From an uncultured Clostridia bacterium (GTDB taxonomy: Bacteria; Bacillota; Clostridia; Oscillospirales; Butyricicoccaceae), in the NCBI GenBank assembly GCA_945486175.1, contig CALYTA010000005.1:1-13624 (forward strand): a DNA stretch of 13,624 nt. Reading direction: 5' to 3'. This document shows positions 6,632 through 12,830 of this stretch, piece after piece. The translations under genes were made by a program, and so were the position numbers. The notes below the pieces were generated by a model that saw nothing but the letters and a program-made list of their open reading frames with translations, had not been told where the DNA came from and searched no databases. The number at the start of each line of letters is the position of its first letter. The stretch's first letter is position 1.

Positions 6632-7543
6632 TCATGCCCAGAGAATCAGCAGCCCGAGGGAGAGCGCAAAGCTCACTGCCATGCTCACCGAACTGAGTGA
6701 GGCGATCATCGAATGTTTGCAGCCGCAGGCGAGGCCATAGGCGACGGAAAGTGTTGTGACGGGCGCGACCAGGCACAGGCACAATGTCTGCCGTGTGACG
6801 AGGTCGAACGGTGTCAGCAGGTATACCGCAGCCGCTGCGAGCAGGCAGAGCGCATAGCGGATGCCGAGAATGCGGAACACCTCGCGGATGTCCTCACGCG
6901 ACAAATGCCATTCAAAAACCAGACCGAGTGTGAACATGGCGAGGAAGGTATTGCCCTGTCCGAACAGTGCGCACATGTCGAAAAATGCATCCGGCAGGCG
7001 GATGCCGGGCAGATAGAGCACAAGCATGATGAAGTATGCCAGAAACGGCGGGGAATGGAACAGCTTGCGTATCATATCGCGCAGGGATAAATGACCGTCA
7101 CCGCCGGTCAGGGAAGCTGCGGCGGAATAAGTGATGCCTGTACCCATCGGATTGTTGCCTGCATCGAACATGCACAGGCACAGCGTCGCGGAAGCGGGCA
7201 GAAAGCCCTGTACAAACGGCAGGGCAAAGTTGCCGATATTGTAGGACGGGACATTGAGCACATACAGTGCGCGTGTGGCACCGTCGCGGCGCGCGGAGAG
7301 CAGCCAGCCCGCGGCAAGCAGAATCAGGTTGAAACCGAAGCCGATGACGAGCGCAAACAGCAGCGATGCGTCAAAGGAAAATGTGCGGAAGCCCGCGATC
7401 AACGCCATCGGCATGGTGATGTTGATGATGATTTTCATCAGGATCTGGCTGTCTTCCTGCTGCAACACATGGCTGGCTTTTGAAAAATAGCCGAGCGCAA
7501 TCATCAGCACAAACGCCAGAGCCTTGAATAACACGGTTGACAT
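6632..7543 (-). CDS. AEC family transporter (auxin efflux carrier-like permease)
   Basis: This 303-residue permease is of the AEC (membrane transport protein, Mem_trans) family, which exports or imports organic anions such as malate or malonate in bacteria. About ten hydrophobic helices can be traced in two halves, with the typical broken helices: ITMPMALIAGF in the first half and VPSYNIGNFALPF followed by MFDAGNNPMG in the middle. APVTTLSVAYGLACGC marks the equivalent crossover near the C-terminus. The ATG at 7543 is chosen because GGAGG (7554-7558) lies 10 bp upstream. The in-frame ATG at 7576 has no ribosome binding site and would add 11 unlikely residues. It is transcribed alone and ends at the shared terminator 6598-6630. 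The substrate cannot be inferred from neighbours. Confidence 0.9.
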   Translation of the reverse strand: MSTVLFKALAFVLMIALGYFSKASHVLQQEDSQILMKIIINITMPMALIAGFRTFSFDASLLFALVIGFGFNLILLAAGWLLSARRDGATRALYVLNVPSYNIGNFALPFVQGFLPASATLCLCMFDAGNNPMGTGITYSAAASLTGGDGHLSLRDMIRKLFHSPPFLAYFIMLVLYLPGIRLPDAFFDMCALFGQGNTFLAMFTLGLVFEWHLSREDIREVFRILGIRYALCLLAAAAVYLLTPFDLVTRQTLCLCLVAPVTTLSVAYGLACGCKHSMIASLSSVSMAVSFALSLGLLILWA

Positions 7544-7581
7544 GGGGAAGGGTCCTCCATAGGGGAAAGAATACATTTTTT

Positions 7582-7610
7582 ATTGTACTGCGCAAATGAA
7601 CGGGCGGCAA
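7582..7610 (-). promoter_or_regulatory. Promoter of the AEC transporter gene
   Basis: On the minus strand TTGCCG (7605-7610), a 17-bp spacer and TACAAT (7582-7587) lie about 40 bp before the start codon. It is the only promoter called here without a TGn extension. Confidence 0.65.
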
Positions 7611-7723
7611 GGGGAATTTGTGGAAGTTTAGGCAGCATTGGCAGCTGACTTTGTAAAGGGATTGTGACATTTGCGCGTACAGGCTGTTCGTCTGCCGCCG
7701 GATGTGGTAGGATGGAGAAAAAT

Positions 7724-8386
7724 ATGGCAGGGAGGCGCAGACAGTTGGACAGGAACAGAATACGGTGGATTGCCGCAGCGGTGTTTGCCGTGCTGGCAGT
7801 GGGCATGCTGTATCGCTGCTGTGCAGAGCCGCGCTATACCGCGGAGGACTTCGATATTCCGACCTACCGCAGTGGACATGATGAGGACGGCGACGGCGTG
7901 GATGACCAGACCGATGTGCTGCAGGGTGCAAAGGATTATGTGAAAACAAAGCCGAAATATAAAAGCGAATATTATGAGGGCGGCTATCCGGATGACGGCT
8001 ATGGCGTGTGCACGGACGTCGTGGGACAGGCCATGCGCGCGGCAGGCTATGACCTGCGCGAGCTGGTGGATGCGGATATCCGCAAAAACCCTGCGGTATA
8101 TGGCATTGGCCGCCCGGATTCCAATATTGATTTCCGCCGCGTGCCCAATTTGAACGTGTATTTCCGGCGCACAGCCATTTCCCTGACGACGGATGTGTCT
8201 GATATTGCACAGTGGCAGGGTGGGGATATCGTCGTATTCCCGCGGCACATCGGGATTGTATCTGACCGGCGCAATGCGGATGGCGTGCCGTATGTCATCC
8301 ACCATGCAAGCCCCGCACAGCGGCGGTATGAAGAGGATATCCTGTCAGGCCAGAATGAAGTCACAGGGCATTACCGGATCAGCTGA
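7724..8386 (+). CDS. DUF1287 family protein, membrane-anchored, NlpC/P60-like fold predicted
   Basis: This is a 220-residue protein. A basic N-terminus and one hydrophobic segment (residues 15-30) form an uncleaved anchor or signal peptide, putting the rest outside the cell. A HDEDGDGVDD segment (52-61), resembling a Ca-binding DxDxDG loop, is followed by QTDVLQGAKDYV and by GGYPDDGYGVCTDVV (86-100), the DUF1287 core with presumed nucleophile Cys96. PRHIGIVSD (173-181) and IHH (192-194) supply candidate catalytic histidines (175, 193 and 194). DUF1287 is linked to NlpC/P60-like cysteine peptidases, so a cell-wall role is possible but not shown. Start choice: ATG at 7724 has GGAG 6 bp upstream; ATG at 7712 lacks a good site; TTG at 7745 has GGGAGG 9 bp upstream and is a real alternative. 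No convincing promoter was found. Confidence 0.85.
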   Translation: MAGRRRQLDRNRIRWIAAAVFAVLAVGMLYRCCAEPRYTAEDFDIPTYRSGHDEDGDGVDDQTDVLQGAKDYVKTKPKYKSEYYEGGYPDDGYGVCTDVVGQAMRAAGYDLRELVDADIRKNPAVYGIGRPDSNIDFRRVPNLNVYFRRTAISLTTDVSDIAQWQGGDIVVFPRHIGIVSDRRNADGVPYVIHHASPAQRRYEEDILSGQNEVTGHYRIS

Positions 8387-8436
8387 CAGGAAAAAACTTC
8401 CGGATATACTGTTTTCCGCTTTCTCTCGATTTTTTA

Positions 8437-8465
8437 TTGTGTTAAATCGGCAGAAATGATATAAT
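8437..8465 (+). promoter_or_regulatory. purA promoter
   Basis: TTGTGT (8437-8442), a 17-bp spacer and TGA-TATAAT (8460-8465) are present. The predicted start near 8472 gives a leader of about 58 nt. Confidence 0.8.
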
Positions 8466-8483
8466 AGCTTAAGAAAAAGCTCA

Positions 8484-8530
8484 CGGGGCAGAAAAACAGC
8501 CCCGAAATCATCTGAAAGGGGCAATTTTTT
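8484..8530 (+). promoter_or_regulatory. purA leader with mutually exclusive GC hairpins over the Shine-Dalgarno
   Basis: Segment 1 is CGGGGC (8484-8489), segment 2 is GCCCCG (8499-8504) and segment 3 is GGGGC (8518-8522). Segment 2 can pair with 1 or with 3. Pairing 2:3 buries the AAAGGGG ribosome binding site and is followed by AATTTTTT right up to the ATG, so it also looks like a terminator. Pairing 1:2 leaves the site free. Confidence 0.5.
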
Positions 8531-9808
8531 ATGCCGGGCAAAATTGTATTGGGCGCACAGTGGGGCGACGAAGGAAAGGGCAAGTATATTGACATCTTTG
8601 CTTCGCAGGCTGACCTTGTCGTGCGTTCTCAGGGCGGCAACAATGCTGGCCATACTGTCGTAGTCGGCGACGAATCATATAAATTACAGCTCATTCCGTC
8701 GGGCATTCTGTATCCGGACTGTGTCAACATCATCGGACCGGGTGTCGTTGTCAATCCGAAGTCCATTCTGGGCGAGATGGATGGCCTGAATGAGCGCGGT
8801 ATTTCCACCGATAAGCTGTATATCGATGCACGTGCACACTGCATCCTGCCGTGGCATCTGGAGCTGGACGCGCTGAGCGAAAAGGCACGCGGCGGCGATG
8901 ACATCGGCACCACGAAGAAGGGCATCGGCCCGACCTATATGGACAAGTCGGAGCGCATCGGCGTGCGCATGCACGACTTTGTCGATCCGGAGCGTTTTGA
9001 AGCGGTTATGACCGAGGCCTGCGAGCGCAAGAACAAGGTCATCACCGGTGTATATGGCGGCGAGCCGATTGACATCAAGGCTGTTCTCGAGGAGTACAGG
9101 GTCTATGCAGACCGCCTGAGAAGCCATGTCTGCGACACCTCCGTCCTGACCTACAATGCCATCAAGGAAGGCAAGGAGGTTCTGTTCGAGGGCGCACAGG
9201 GCACGCTGCTTGACCTCGACATGGGCACCTATCCGTATGTCACCTCGTCCCATCCGGTTTCCGGCGGCTGCTGTGTTGGCTCCGGTGTCGGCCCGACCGC
9301 AATCGATGAGATTGTCGGCATCTGCAAGAGCTACACCACCCGTGTCGGCAAGGGCCCGTTCCCGACCGAGCTGTTCGATGAGACCGGCGATTATATCCGC
9401 AATGCCGGCGGTGAATTCGGCACCGTTACCGGTCGTCCGAGACGTACCGGCTGGTTCGACGCAGTCATCGCGCGCTATGCAGTCCGTGTCAACGGCCTGA
9501 CCGAGATGGTCATCAACAAGATTGACCCGCTGTGCGGCCTGCCGAAGCTGAAGGTCTGCGTTGCCTATGACTTCAAGGGCGAGCGCATCACTGAGTTCCC
9601 GGCAAACTTCGCGGATCTGGAGCACTGCACCCCGATCTATGAGGAATTCGACGGCTTCACCGAGGACATCACCAAGTGCAAGACATTTGACGAGCTTCCG
9701 GTCAATGTAAAGAATTACATCAAGGAGCTGGAGAAGATCATCGGCTGCCCGGTTCGCCTGCTCGGCGTAGGCCCCGGCCGCGACCAGGTCATTTCCATCG
9801 ACAAGTAA
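8531..9808 (+). CDS. purA: Adenylosuccinate synthetase
   Basis: PurA catalyses IMP + aspartate + GTP to adenylosuccinate, the first committed step from IMP to AMP, in the cytoplasm. The full 425-residue length matches bacterial PurA. QWGDEGKGK (residues 10-18) carries catalytic Asp13, and GGNNAGHTV (35-43) carries catalytic His41. GDDIGTTKKGIGPTYMDK is the IMP-binding/flexible segment, FEGAQGTLLDLDMGTYPYVTSSHP is strongly conserved, and VTGRPRRTGWFD includes the aspartate/IMP loop. The end LLGVGPGRDQVI is also typical. One small deviation is GKYID after GKGK, where ITD is more common. The ATG at 8531 follows AAAGGGG at 8 bp. Codon use is biased (AAG over AAA), as expected for a well-expressed housekeeping gene. 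It is a single-gene unit ending at the hairpin 9822-9847, away from other purine genes. Confidence 0.98.
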   Translation: MPGKIVLGAQWGDEGKGKYIDIFASQADLVVRSQGGNNAGHTVVVGDESYKLQLIPSGILYPDCVNIIGPGVVVNPKSILGEMDGLNERGISTDKLYIDARAHCILPWHLELDALSEKARGGDDIGTTKKGIGPTYMDKSERIGVRMHDFVDPERFEAVMTEACERKNKVITGVYGGEPIDIKAVLEEYRVYADRLRSHVCDTSVLTYNAIKEGKEVLFEGAQGTLLDLDMGTYPYVTSSHPVSGGCCVGSGVGPTAIDEIVGICKSYTTRVGKGPFPTELFDETGDYIRNAGGEFGTVTGRPRRTGWFDAVIARYAVRVNGLTEMVINKIDPLCGLPKLKVCVAYDFKGERITEFPANFADLEHCTPIYEEFDGFTEDITKCKTFDELPVNVKNYIKELEKIIGCPVRLLGVGPGRDQVISIDK

Positions 9809-9821
9809 TTTTCGGAATATG

Positions 9822-9858
9822 CAGGCAGATGCAGTTGCATCTGCCTGTTTCTGTCTCT
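9822..9858 (+). terminator. purA terminator
   Basis: The arms CAGGCAGATGCA (9822-9833) and TGCATCTGCCTG (9836-9847) are a perfect inverted repeat. The innermost pairs must open to make a loop, leaving about 10 bp. A T-rich tail (TTTCTGTCTCT) follows. Confidence 0.8.
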
Positions 9859-9937
9859 GCAATGAGTGGCCTGGGAGGACAGATGCAGCCGGATAAGACA
9901 GCGCAATCCGGAACGTGCGTTAAAAAACATAAAATCT

Positions 9938-9967
9938 TTGTCATTCATGCCTGAGTTATGGTATACT
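9938..9967 (+). promoter_or_regulatory. Promoter of the MATE-VanZ unit
   Basis: TTGTCA (9938-9943), an 18-bp spacer and TGG-TATACT (9962-9967) are present. The predicted start is near 9974. Confidence 0.7.
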
Positions 9968-9973
9968 AAACAG

Positions 9974-10014
9974 GAGCTGAGCTGGAACGTACCGGCTCTG
10001 CTCTTTTTGTTTTT
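9974..10014 (+). terminator. Terminator-like hairpin in the MATE leader (possible attenuator)
   Basis: GAGCTGAGCTGG (9974-9985) pairs with CCGGCTCTGCTC (9992-10003) with one T-T mismatch and one wobble, over a 6-nt loop. TTTTTG then TTTTTG follow. It begins at the predicted transcription start and precedes the MATE start codon, so it would act as an attenuator or as a 5' stabilising hairpin. Confidence 0.65.
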
Positions 10015-10038
10015 GTGAGTGAAAGGACGGAATTTTTT

Positions 10039-11424
10039 GTGAATCAGAATACTCCTGCGGGCGCTTCGGAGCAGTACCGCCGTATGACGGAAACGCCGGT
10101 GTCGCGCCTGATTTTAAAGCTCGGTGTGCCGACAACCATCAGCATGCTGGCGACCAGCATTTACAATATGGCGGACACCTATTTTGTCGGCACGCTCGGC
10201 ACAAGTGCCAGCGGTGCAGTCGGTGTTGTCTTCGGCCTGATGGCAATTTTACAGGCAGTTGGCTTCATGTTCGGCCACGGTGCGGGCAGCATCCTCTCGC
10301 GCAAGCTGGGCGCGCGCGATGTGGAAAGCGCAACACGGGCAGCTTCCACCGGCTTTTTCTGGTCGCTGCTCTCCGGCATTGCCATTACAGTGTTCGGCCT
10401 GCTGTTCCTGACGCCGCTGATGCGGCTGCTCGGCAGTACGGAAACAATCCTACCGTATGCGCGCACCTATTCCACGTTTATCCTGCTCGCGGCGCCGGTG
10501 ATGACCAGCAGCTTTGTGTTCAACAATATCCTGCGCTATGAAGGCCGCGCGATGTTTTCCATGATTGGCATGACCACCGGCGGCCTGCTCAATATTTTCG
10601 GTGACTGGCTGCTGATCCGGAAATTCCATATGGGCATTGAGGGCGCGGGCATTTCCACCGCGGTTTCCCAATGCATCGGTTTCTGCATCCTGCTCAGCCC
10701 GTTCCTGCGCGGCAAGACACAGAGCAAGCTGTCCCTGCGCGCGGCAAAGGATGGCATACAGATGCTTCCGGATGTATGCGCGACCGGCTTTCCGAGCCTG
10801 ATGCGGCAGGGCCTGTCGAGTGTTTCCACCATGGTGCTCAACGGGCAGGCAGGCGTCTACGGCGACGCGGCAGTTTCCGCGATGACCATTGTCGCGCGCA
10901 TCTGCTTCTTTGTGTTCGCCGTGGGCCTTGGCATCGGACAGGGCTTCCAGCCGGTCAGCGGCTTCAATTACGGCGCAAAGAAATATTCCCGTGTGCGGCG
11001 CGGCTTCTGGTTTACACTGGGCGTGGGGGAATGTGTCCTCGGTACGCTTGCTGTGGCCGGCATGCTGTTGTCATCGCATCTGATCGGATTTTTCCGCGAT
11101 GATCCGGCAGTAATTGAAATCGGAACATTTGCCCTGCGCGTGCAGCTGGTTGCGCTGTTTTTCCAGCCGCTGGCGCTGTGTGCGAACATGCTGTTCCAGA
11201 GCATCGGCGCGAACAGGCAGGCGACCTTTATCGCGGTTCTGCGCAGCGGCGTGTATTTTATCCCGCTGCTTGTGATTCTGCCGCATTTTATCGGCCTGAC
11301 CGGTGTACAGATTGCGCAGACGATTGCAGATATCCTGACCTTCCTCACGGCAGCACCGTTTGTCATCTGGTTTTTCCGCAGGCTGCCGGAGGACGGCAAG
11401 CCGCCGGTGATCGGGCGGACATAA
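10039..11424 (+). CDS. MATE family efflux transporter (MepA/NorM-like)
   Basis: This 461-residue inner-membrane antiporter of the MATE family exports cationic drugs or metabolites using Na+ or H+. The two six-helix halves are clear. The first opens with SRLILKLGVPTTISMLATSIYNMADTYFVG, the family's helix-1 signature, then GHGAGSILSRKLGARD in the loop after helix 2. The second half repeats the pattern with GFPSLMRQGLSSVSTMVLN, GLGIGQGFQPVSGFNYGA and FQSIGANRQATFIAVLR. The length matches the family. The preferred start is GTG at 10039, with AAAGGA (10022-10027) 11 bp upstream. The in-frame GTG at 10015 lies directly after the leader T-run and lacks a ribosome binding site. A VanZ-like gene follows after 23 bp, so the two form one operon. 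The substrate is unknown. Confidence 0.93.
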   Translation: MNQNTPAGASEQYRRMTETPVSRLILKLGVPTTISMLATSIYNMADTYFVGTLGTSASGAVGVVFGLMAILQAVGFMFGHGAGSILSRKLGARDVESATRAASTGFFWSLLSGIAITVFGLLFLTPLMRLLGSTETILPYARTYSTFILLAAPVMTSSFVFNNILRYEGRAMFSMIGMTTGGLLNIFGDWLLIRKFHMGIEGAGISTAVSQCIGFCILLSPFLRGKTQSKLSLRAAKDGIQMLPDVCATGFPSLMRQGLSSVSTMVLNGQAGVYGDAAVSAMTIVARICFFVFAVGLGIGQGFQPVSGFNYGAKKYSRVRRGFWFTLGVGECVLGTLAVAGMLLSSHLIGFFRDDPAVIEIGTFALRVQLVALFFQPLALCANMLFQSIGANRQATFIAVLRSGVYFIPLLVILPHFIGLTGVQIAQTIADILTFLTAAPFVIWFFRRLPEDGKPPVIGRT

Positions 11425-11447
11425 TTCAGGCAAAAAGGAGATTGTAT

Positions 11448-11906
11448 ATGCCACAGAAAAGCAGGCAGGTATGGGGTACGGTTTTGAATCTTCTGCTCAT
11501 TGCCGCACTGCTCGCATTTATTTTCGCAAATTCACTGCTCGACCGCGCGCAGTCCTCGGAACAGAGTATGGACGTGCTCGCTGTTCTGTCCGGACTGCTG
11601 CAACGCGTATTCGGCTACAGCGGCCTGACGGAACATTTTGTGCGCAAGCTCGCGCATTTCTGCGAATTTGCCGCGCTCGGCTTTTTCACACAGCATTTAT
11701 GGGCAGTGCGCCGCCGGGTCAACCCGCATTATGTGCTGCACGGCCTGTTCTTCGGACTGCTGTGCGCGGTGGCGGATGAAATGCTGCAGACACTGTCTGA
11801 CCGCAGTGCACAGGTTTCGGATGTGGTGCTGGATTTTTCCGGCGCCATATGCGGCAGCATGGTTTTTCTGCTGCTGTATCTGCTGATTCACAGGCGCAGG
11901 CGTTGA
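11448..11906 (+). CDS. VanZ-like family membrane protein
   Basis: This 152-residue, four-helix membrane protein of the VanZ-like family is named after a low-level teicoplanin resistance gene, but most members are uncharacterised. The first helix lies at about 9-26 and ends in FANSLLDRAQSSEQS. The FVRKLAHFCEFAALGF segment carries the family R-K-x-x-H-x-x-E-F pattern. ADEMLQTLSDRSAQVSDVVLDFSGAICG supplies the conserved D-E-x-x-Q and V-x-D-V-x-x-D-x-x-G motif, followed by a last helix and a basic RRRR end. The ATG at 11448 has AAAAGGAG 7 bp upstream, which rules out longer upstream readings of this frame that would lie inside the MATE gene. The 23-bp gap argues for co-transcription with MATE. 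Its stop codon overlaps the -35 of the next promoter. Confidence 0.9.
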   Translation: MPQKSRQVWGTVLNLLLIAALLAFIFANSLLDRAQSSEQSMDVLAVLSGLLQRVFGYSGLTEHFVRKLAHFCEFAALGFFTQHLWAVRRRVNPHYVLHGLFFGLLCAVADEMLQTLSDRSAQVSDVVLDFSGAICGSMVFLLLYLLIHRRRR

Positions 11907-11931
11907 CATTTCACAGGAAATTTGTTACTCT
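11903..11931 (+). promoter_or_regulatory. Promoter of the small membrane protein gene
   Basis: Perfect TTGACA (11903-11908), overlapping the VanZ stop codon, a 17-bp spacer and TGT-TACTCT (11926-11931) are present. The -10 is poor (3 of 6), but the -35 and TGn extension compensate. Confidence 0.55.
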
Positions 11932-11951
11932 GATTTTGTAACAGTAACAAA
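11921..11951. promoter_or_regulatory. Nested palindrome over the -10 and start site (possible operator)
   Basis: TTTGTTAC (11921-11928) and GTAACAAA (11944-11951) are perfect 8-bp inverted arms. A third GTAACA (11938-11943) pairs with TGTTAC (11923-11928) at a 9-bp spacing. The three half-sites cover the -10 and the expected transcription start. Confidence 0.55.
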
Positions 11952-11968
11952 AAACGGAGGAGAACAAC

Positions 11969-12133
11969 GTGGGAAGACCTGTCAAAAAAGTACACAAAAG
12001 CCAGCAGCAGCGCTTGCAGGAAGCCAAGGTGCGCCGTGAGGAGCAGCAGAAGAAGGAAGACCGCAATACCTATATCATGCTCGGCGTGATTGCTGCGATT
12101 TTTGTCGTTGCTGCACTGGTGCTGATTTTCTGA
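11969..12133 (+). CDS. Small single-TM protein, 54 residues, unknown function
   Basis: I do not recognise this protein. It starts at GTG 11969, behind GGAGG (11956-11960) at an ideal 8 bp. Residues 1-33 are strongly charged and Gln-rich, with runs such as KSQQQRLQEAK and RREEQQKKEDR that would form an amphipathic helix or coiled coil. Residues 35-54 (YIMLGVIAAIFVV onward) are one hydrophobic helix ending at the C-terminus. This is the layout of a tail-anchored small membrane protein with its charged part in the cytoplasm. It has its own promoter with a palindrome over the start site. The good ribosome binding site, regulated-looking promoter and clear domain layout support a real gene despite its size. 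mscL follows 104 bp downstream on the same strand. Confidence 0.75.
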   Translation: MGRPVKKVHKSQQQRLQEAKVRREEQQKKEDRNTYIMLGVIAAIFVVAALVLIF

Positions 12134-12158
12134 TGCCGCAAATGCATGCCGCATCAAT

Positions 12159-12200
12159 CTGGCACGGCAGGGGAGCATAGGGTTCCCTGTGCGGTGCCGG
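12159..12200 (+). terminator. Imperfect hairpin between the small gene and mscL
   Basis: CTGGCAC-GGCAGGG (12159-12172) can pair with CCCTGTGC-GGTGCCGG (12185-12200) with small bulges. Only GGTTTGT follows, so it is a weak terminator at best. It may be a processing or leader hairpin for mscL. Nearby, ATGCCGCA occurs twice, 13 bp apart (12133 and 12146). No separate mscL promoter was seen. Confidence 0.4.
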
Positions 12201-12237
12201 TTTGTATGAAACAGAAAAAGGGAGTGTGACGCATCAC

Positions 12238-12657
12238 ATGAAGAAGATCATTGAGGAATTCAAGGAATTTGCCCTGCGGGGCAATGTCATTGACCTGGCT
12301 GTCGGTGTCATCATCGGCGCCGCTTTTCAGAACATTGTCACGTCATTGACCGACGATATCATCTCGCCGCTCATCGGTCTGGTTGCCAAGACGGATTTTA
12401 AGGACATGGCGGCGACGGTCTTCGGCGTGTCCATCCGCTACGGCTCGTTTATCACGGCTGTCATCAATTTCTTTATCATGGCGGTTGTGCTGTTCACCAT
12501 CATCAAGCTGATGAACAAGGCCGCAAGCCTCGGCAAAAAGCCGGAGGAACCGGCAGCCCCGACCACCAAAATCTGCCCGTTCTGCAAGTCGGAAATCGCC
12601 ATCGAGGCGACCCGCTGCCCGCACTGCACTTCTGAACTCCCGGAAGCCGCAGAGTAA
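12238..12657 (+). CDS. mscL: Large-conductance mechanosensitive channel with C-terminal zinc-ribbon-like tail
   Basis: MscL forms a homopentameric membrane pore that opens under membrane tension to release solutes after osmotic downshock. The 139-residue protein starts with the diagnostic EEFKEFALRGNVIDLAVGVIIGAAF (residues 6-30): N-terminal amphipathic helix and pore-lining TM1. A short periplasmic loop (about 50-68) and TM2 (about 70-92) follow. The usual C-terminal helical bundle is replaced or extended by a Pro/Ala linker and a C-x2-C...C-x2-C module (Cys113, 116, 127 and 130), a likely zinc ribbon. I recall similar tails in other clostridial MscL proteins. The ATG at 12238 fits the family start, although GGGAG lies a long 13 bp upstream. 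The upstream in-frame ATG at 12202 would add residues atypical of MscL. A strong terminator ends the unit. Confidence 0.95.
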   Translation: MKKIIEEFKEFALRGNVIDLAVGVIIGAAFQNIVTSLTDDIISPLIGLVAKTDFKDMAATVFGVSIRYGSFITAVINFFIMAVVLFTIIKLMNKAASLGKKPEEPAAPTTKICPFCKSEIAIEATRCPHCTSELPEAAE

Positions 12658-12670
12658 TTACAAAGCTGTC

Positions 12671-12715
12671 CGCCCGGACTTTGTGCGTGTATCGCCGTGT
12701 CCGGGCGCTTTTTTT
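12671..12715 (+). terminator. mscL terminator
   Basis: A 9-bp GC stem, CGCCCGGAC (12671-12679) with GTCCGGGCG (12699-12707), over a 19-nt loop, is followed by C and seven T (12709-12715). Confidence 0.88.
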
Positions 12716-12766
12716 GCATTTTTCTGGTGGAAACCTTTCATTCAATGTTTGTTTACAAATTTCCTC

Positions 12767-12800
12767 TTGCATTTTTCTGCCATATGGTTTATGCTATATT
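12767..12800 (+). promoter_or_regulatory. htpG promoter
   Basis: TTGCAT (12767-12772), a 17-bp spacer and TATGCT (12790-12795) fit sigma-A. An alternative extended -10, TGC-TATATT (12795-12800), overlaps it and runs into the CIRCE element. Confidence 0.6.
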
Positions 12801-12825
12801 AGCACTCGATAGTCGAGAGTGCTAA
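12799..12825. promoter_or_regulatory. CIRCE operator (HrcA binding site)
   Basis: TTAGCACTC-N9-GAGTGCTAA is an exact match to the CIRCE consensus, 27 bp. It begins at the end of the htpG -10 region, where HrcA binding would block initiation until heat shock. Confidence 0.96.
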
Positions 12826-12830
12826 CACCC

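Noticed and set aside
7371..8210. 279-codon minus-strand frame across the AEC promoter and DUF1287 gene
   Set aside because: It overlaps two recognised genes and their promoter region, is His/Pro/Arg-rich and has no family resemblance.
8387..8436. Terminator for the DUF1287 gene
   Set aside because: Only a weak GGAAAA/TTTTCC pairing with a long loop is present. The T6 tract before the purA -35 has no GC stem, so read-through into purA is possible.
8684..9862. 392-codon minus-strand open frame opposite purA
   Set aside because: purA is unambiguous on the plus strand. The antisense frame has Ala/Leu/Asp-biased shadow composition and no ribosome site.
9862..9954. 30-codon ORF between purA and the MATE promoter
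   Set aside because: Its start lacks a ribosome site. The internal ATG at 9882 has GGGAGG only 4 bp away, the protein has no features, and the promoter -35 lies within it.
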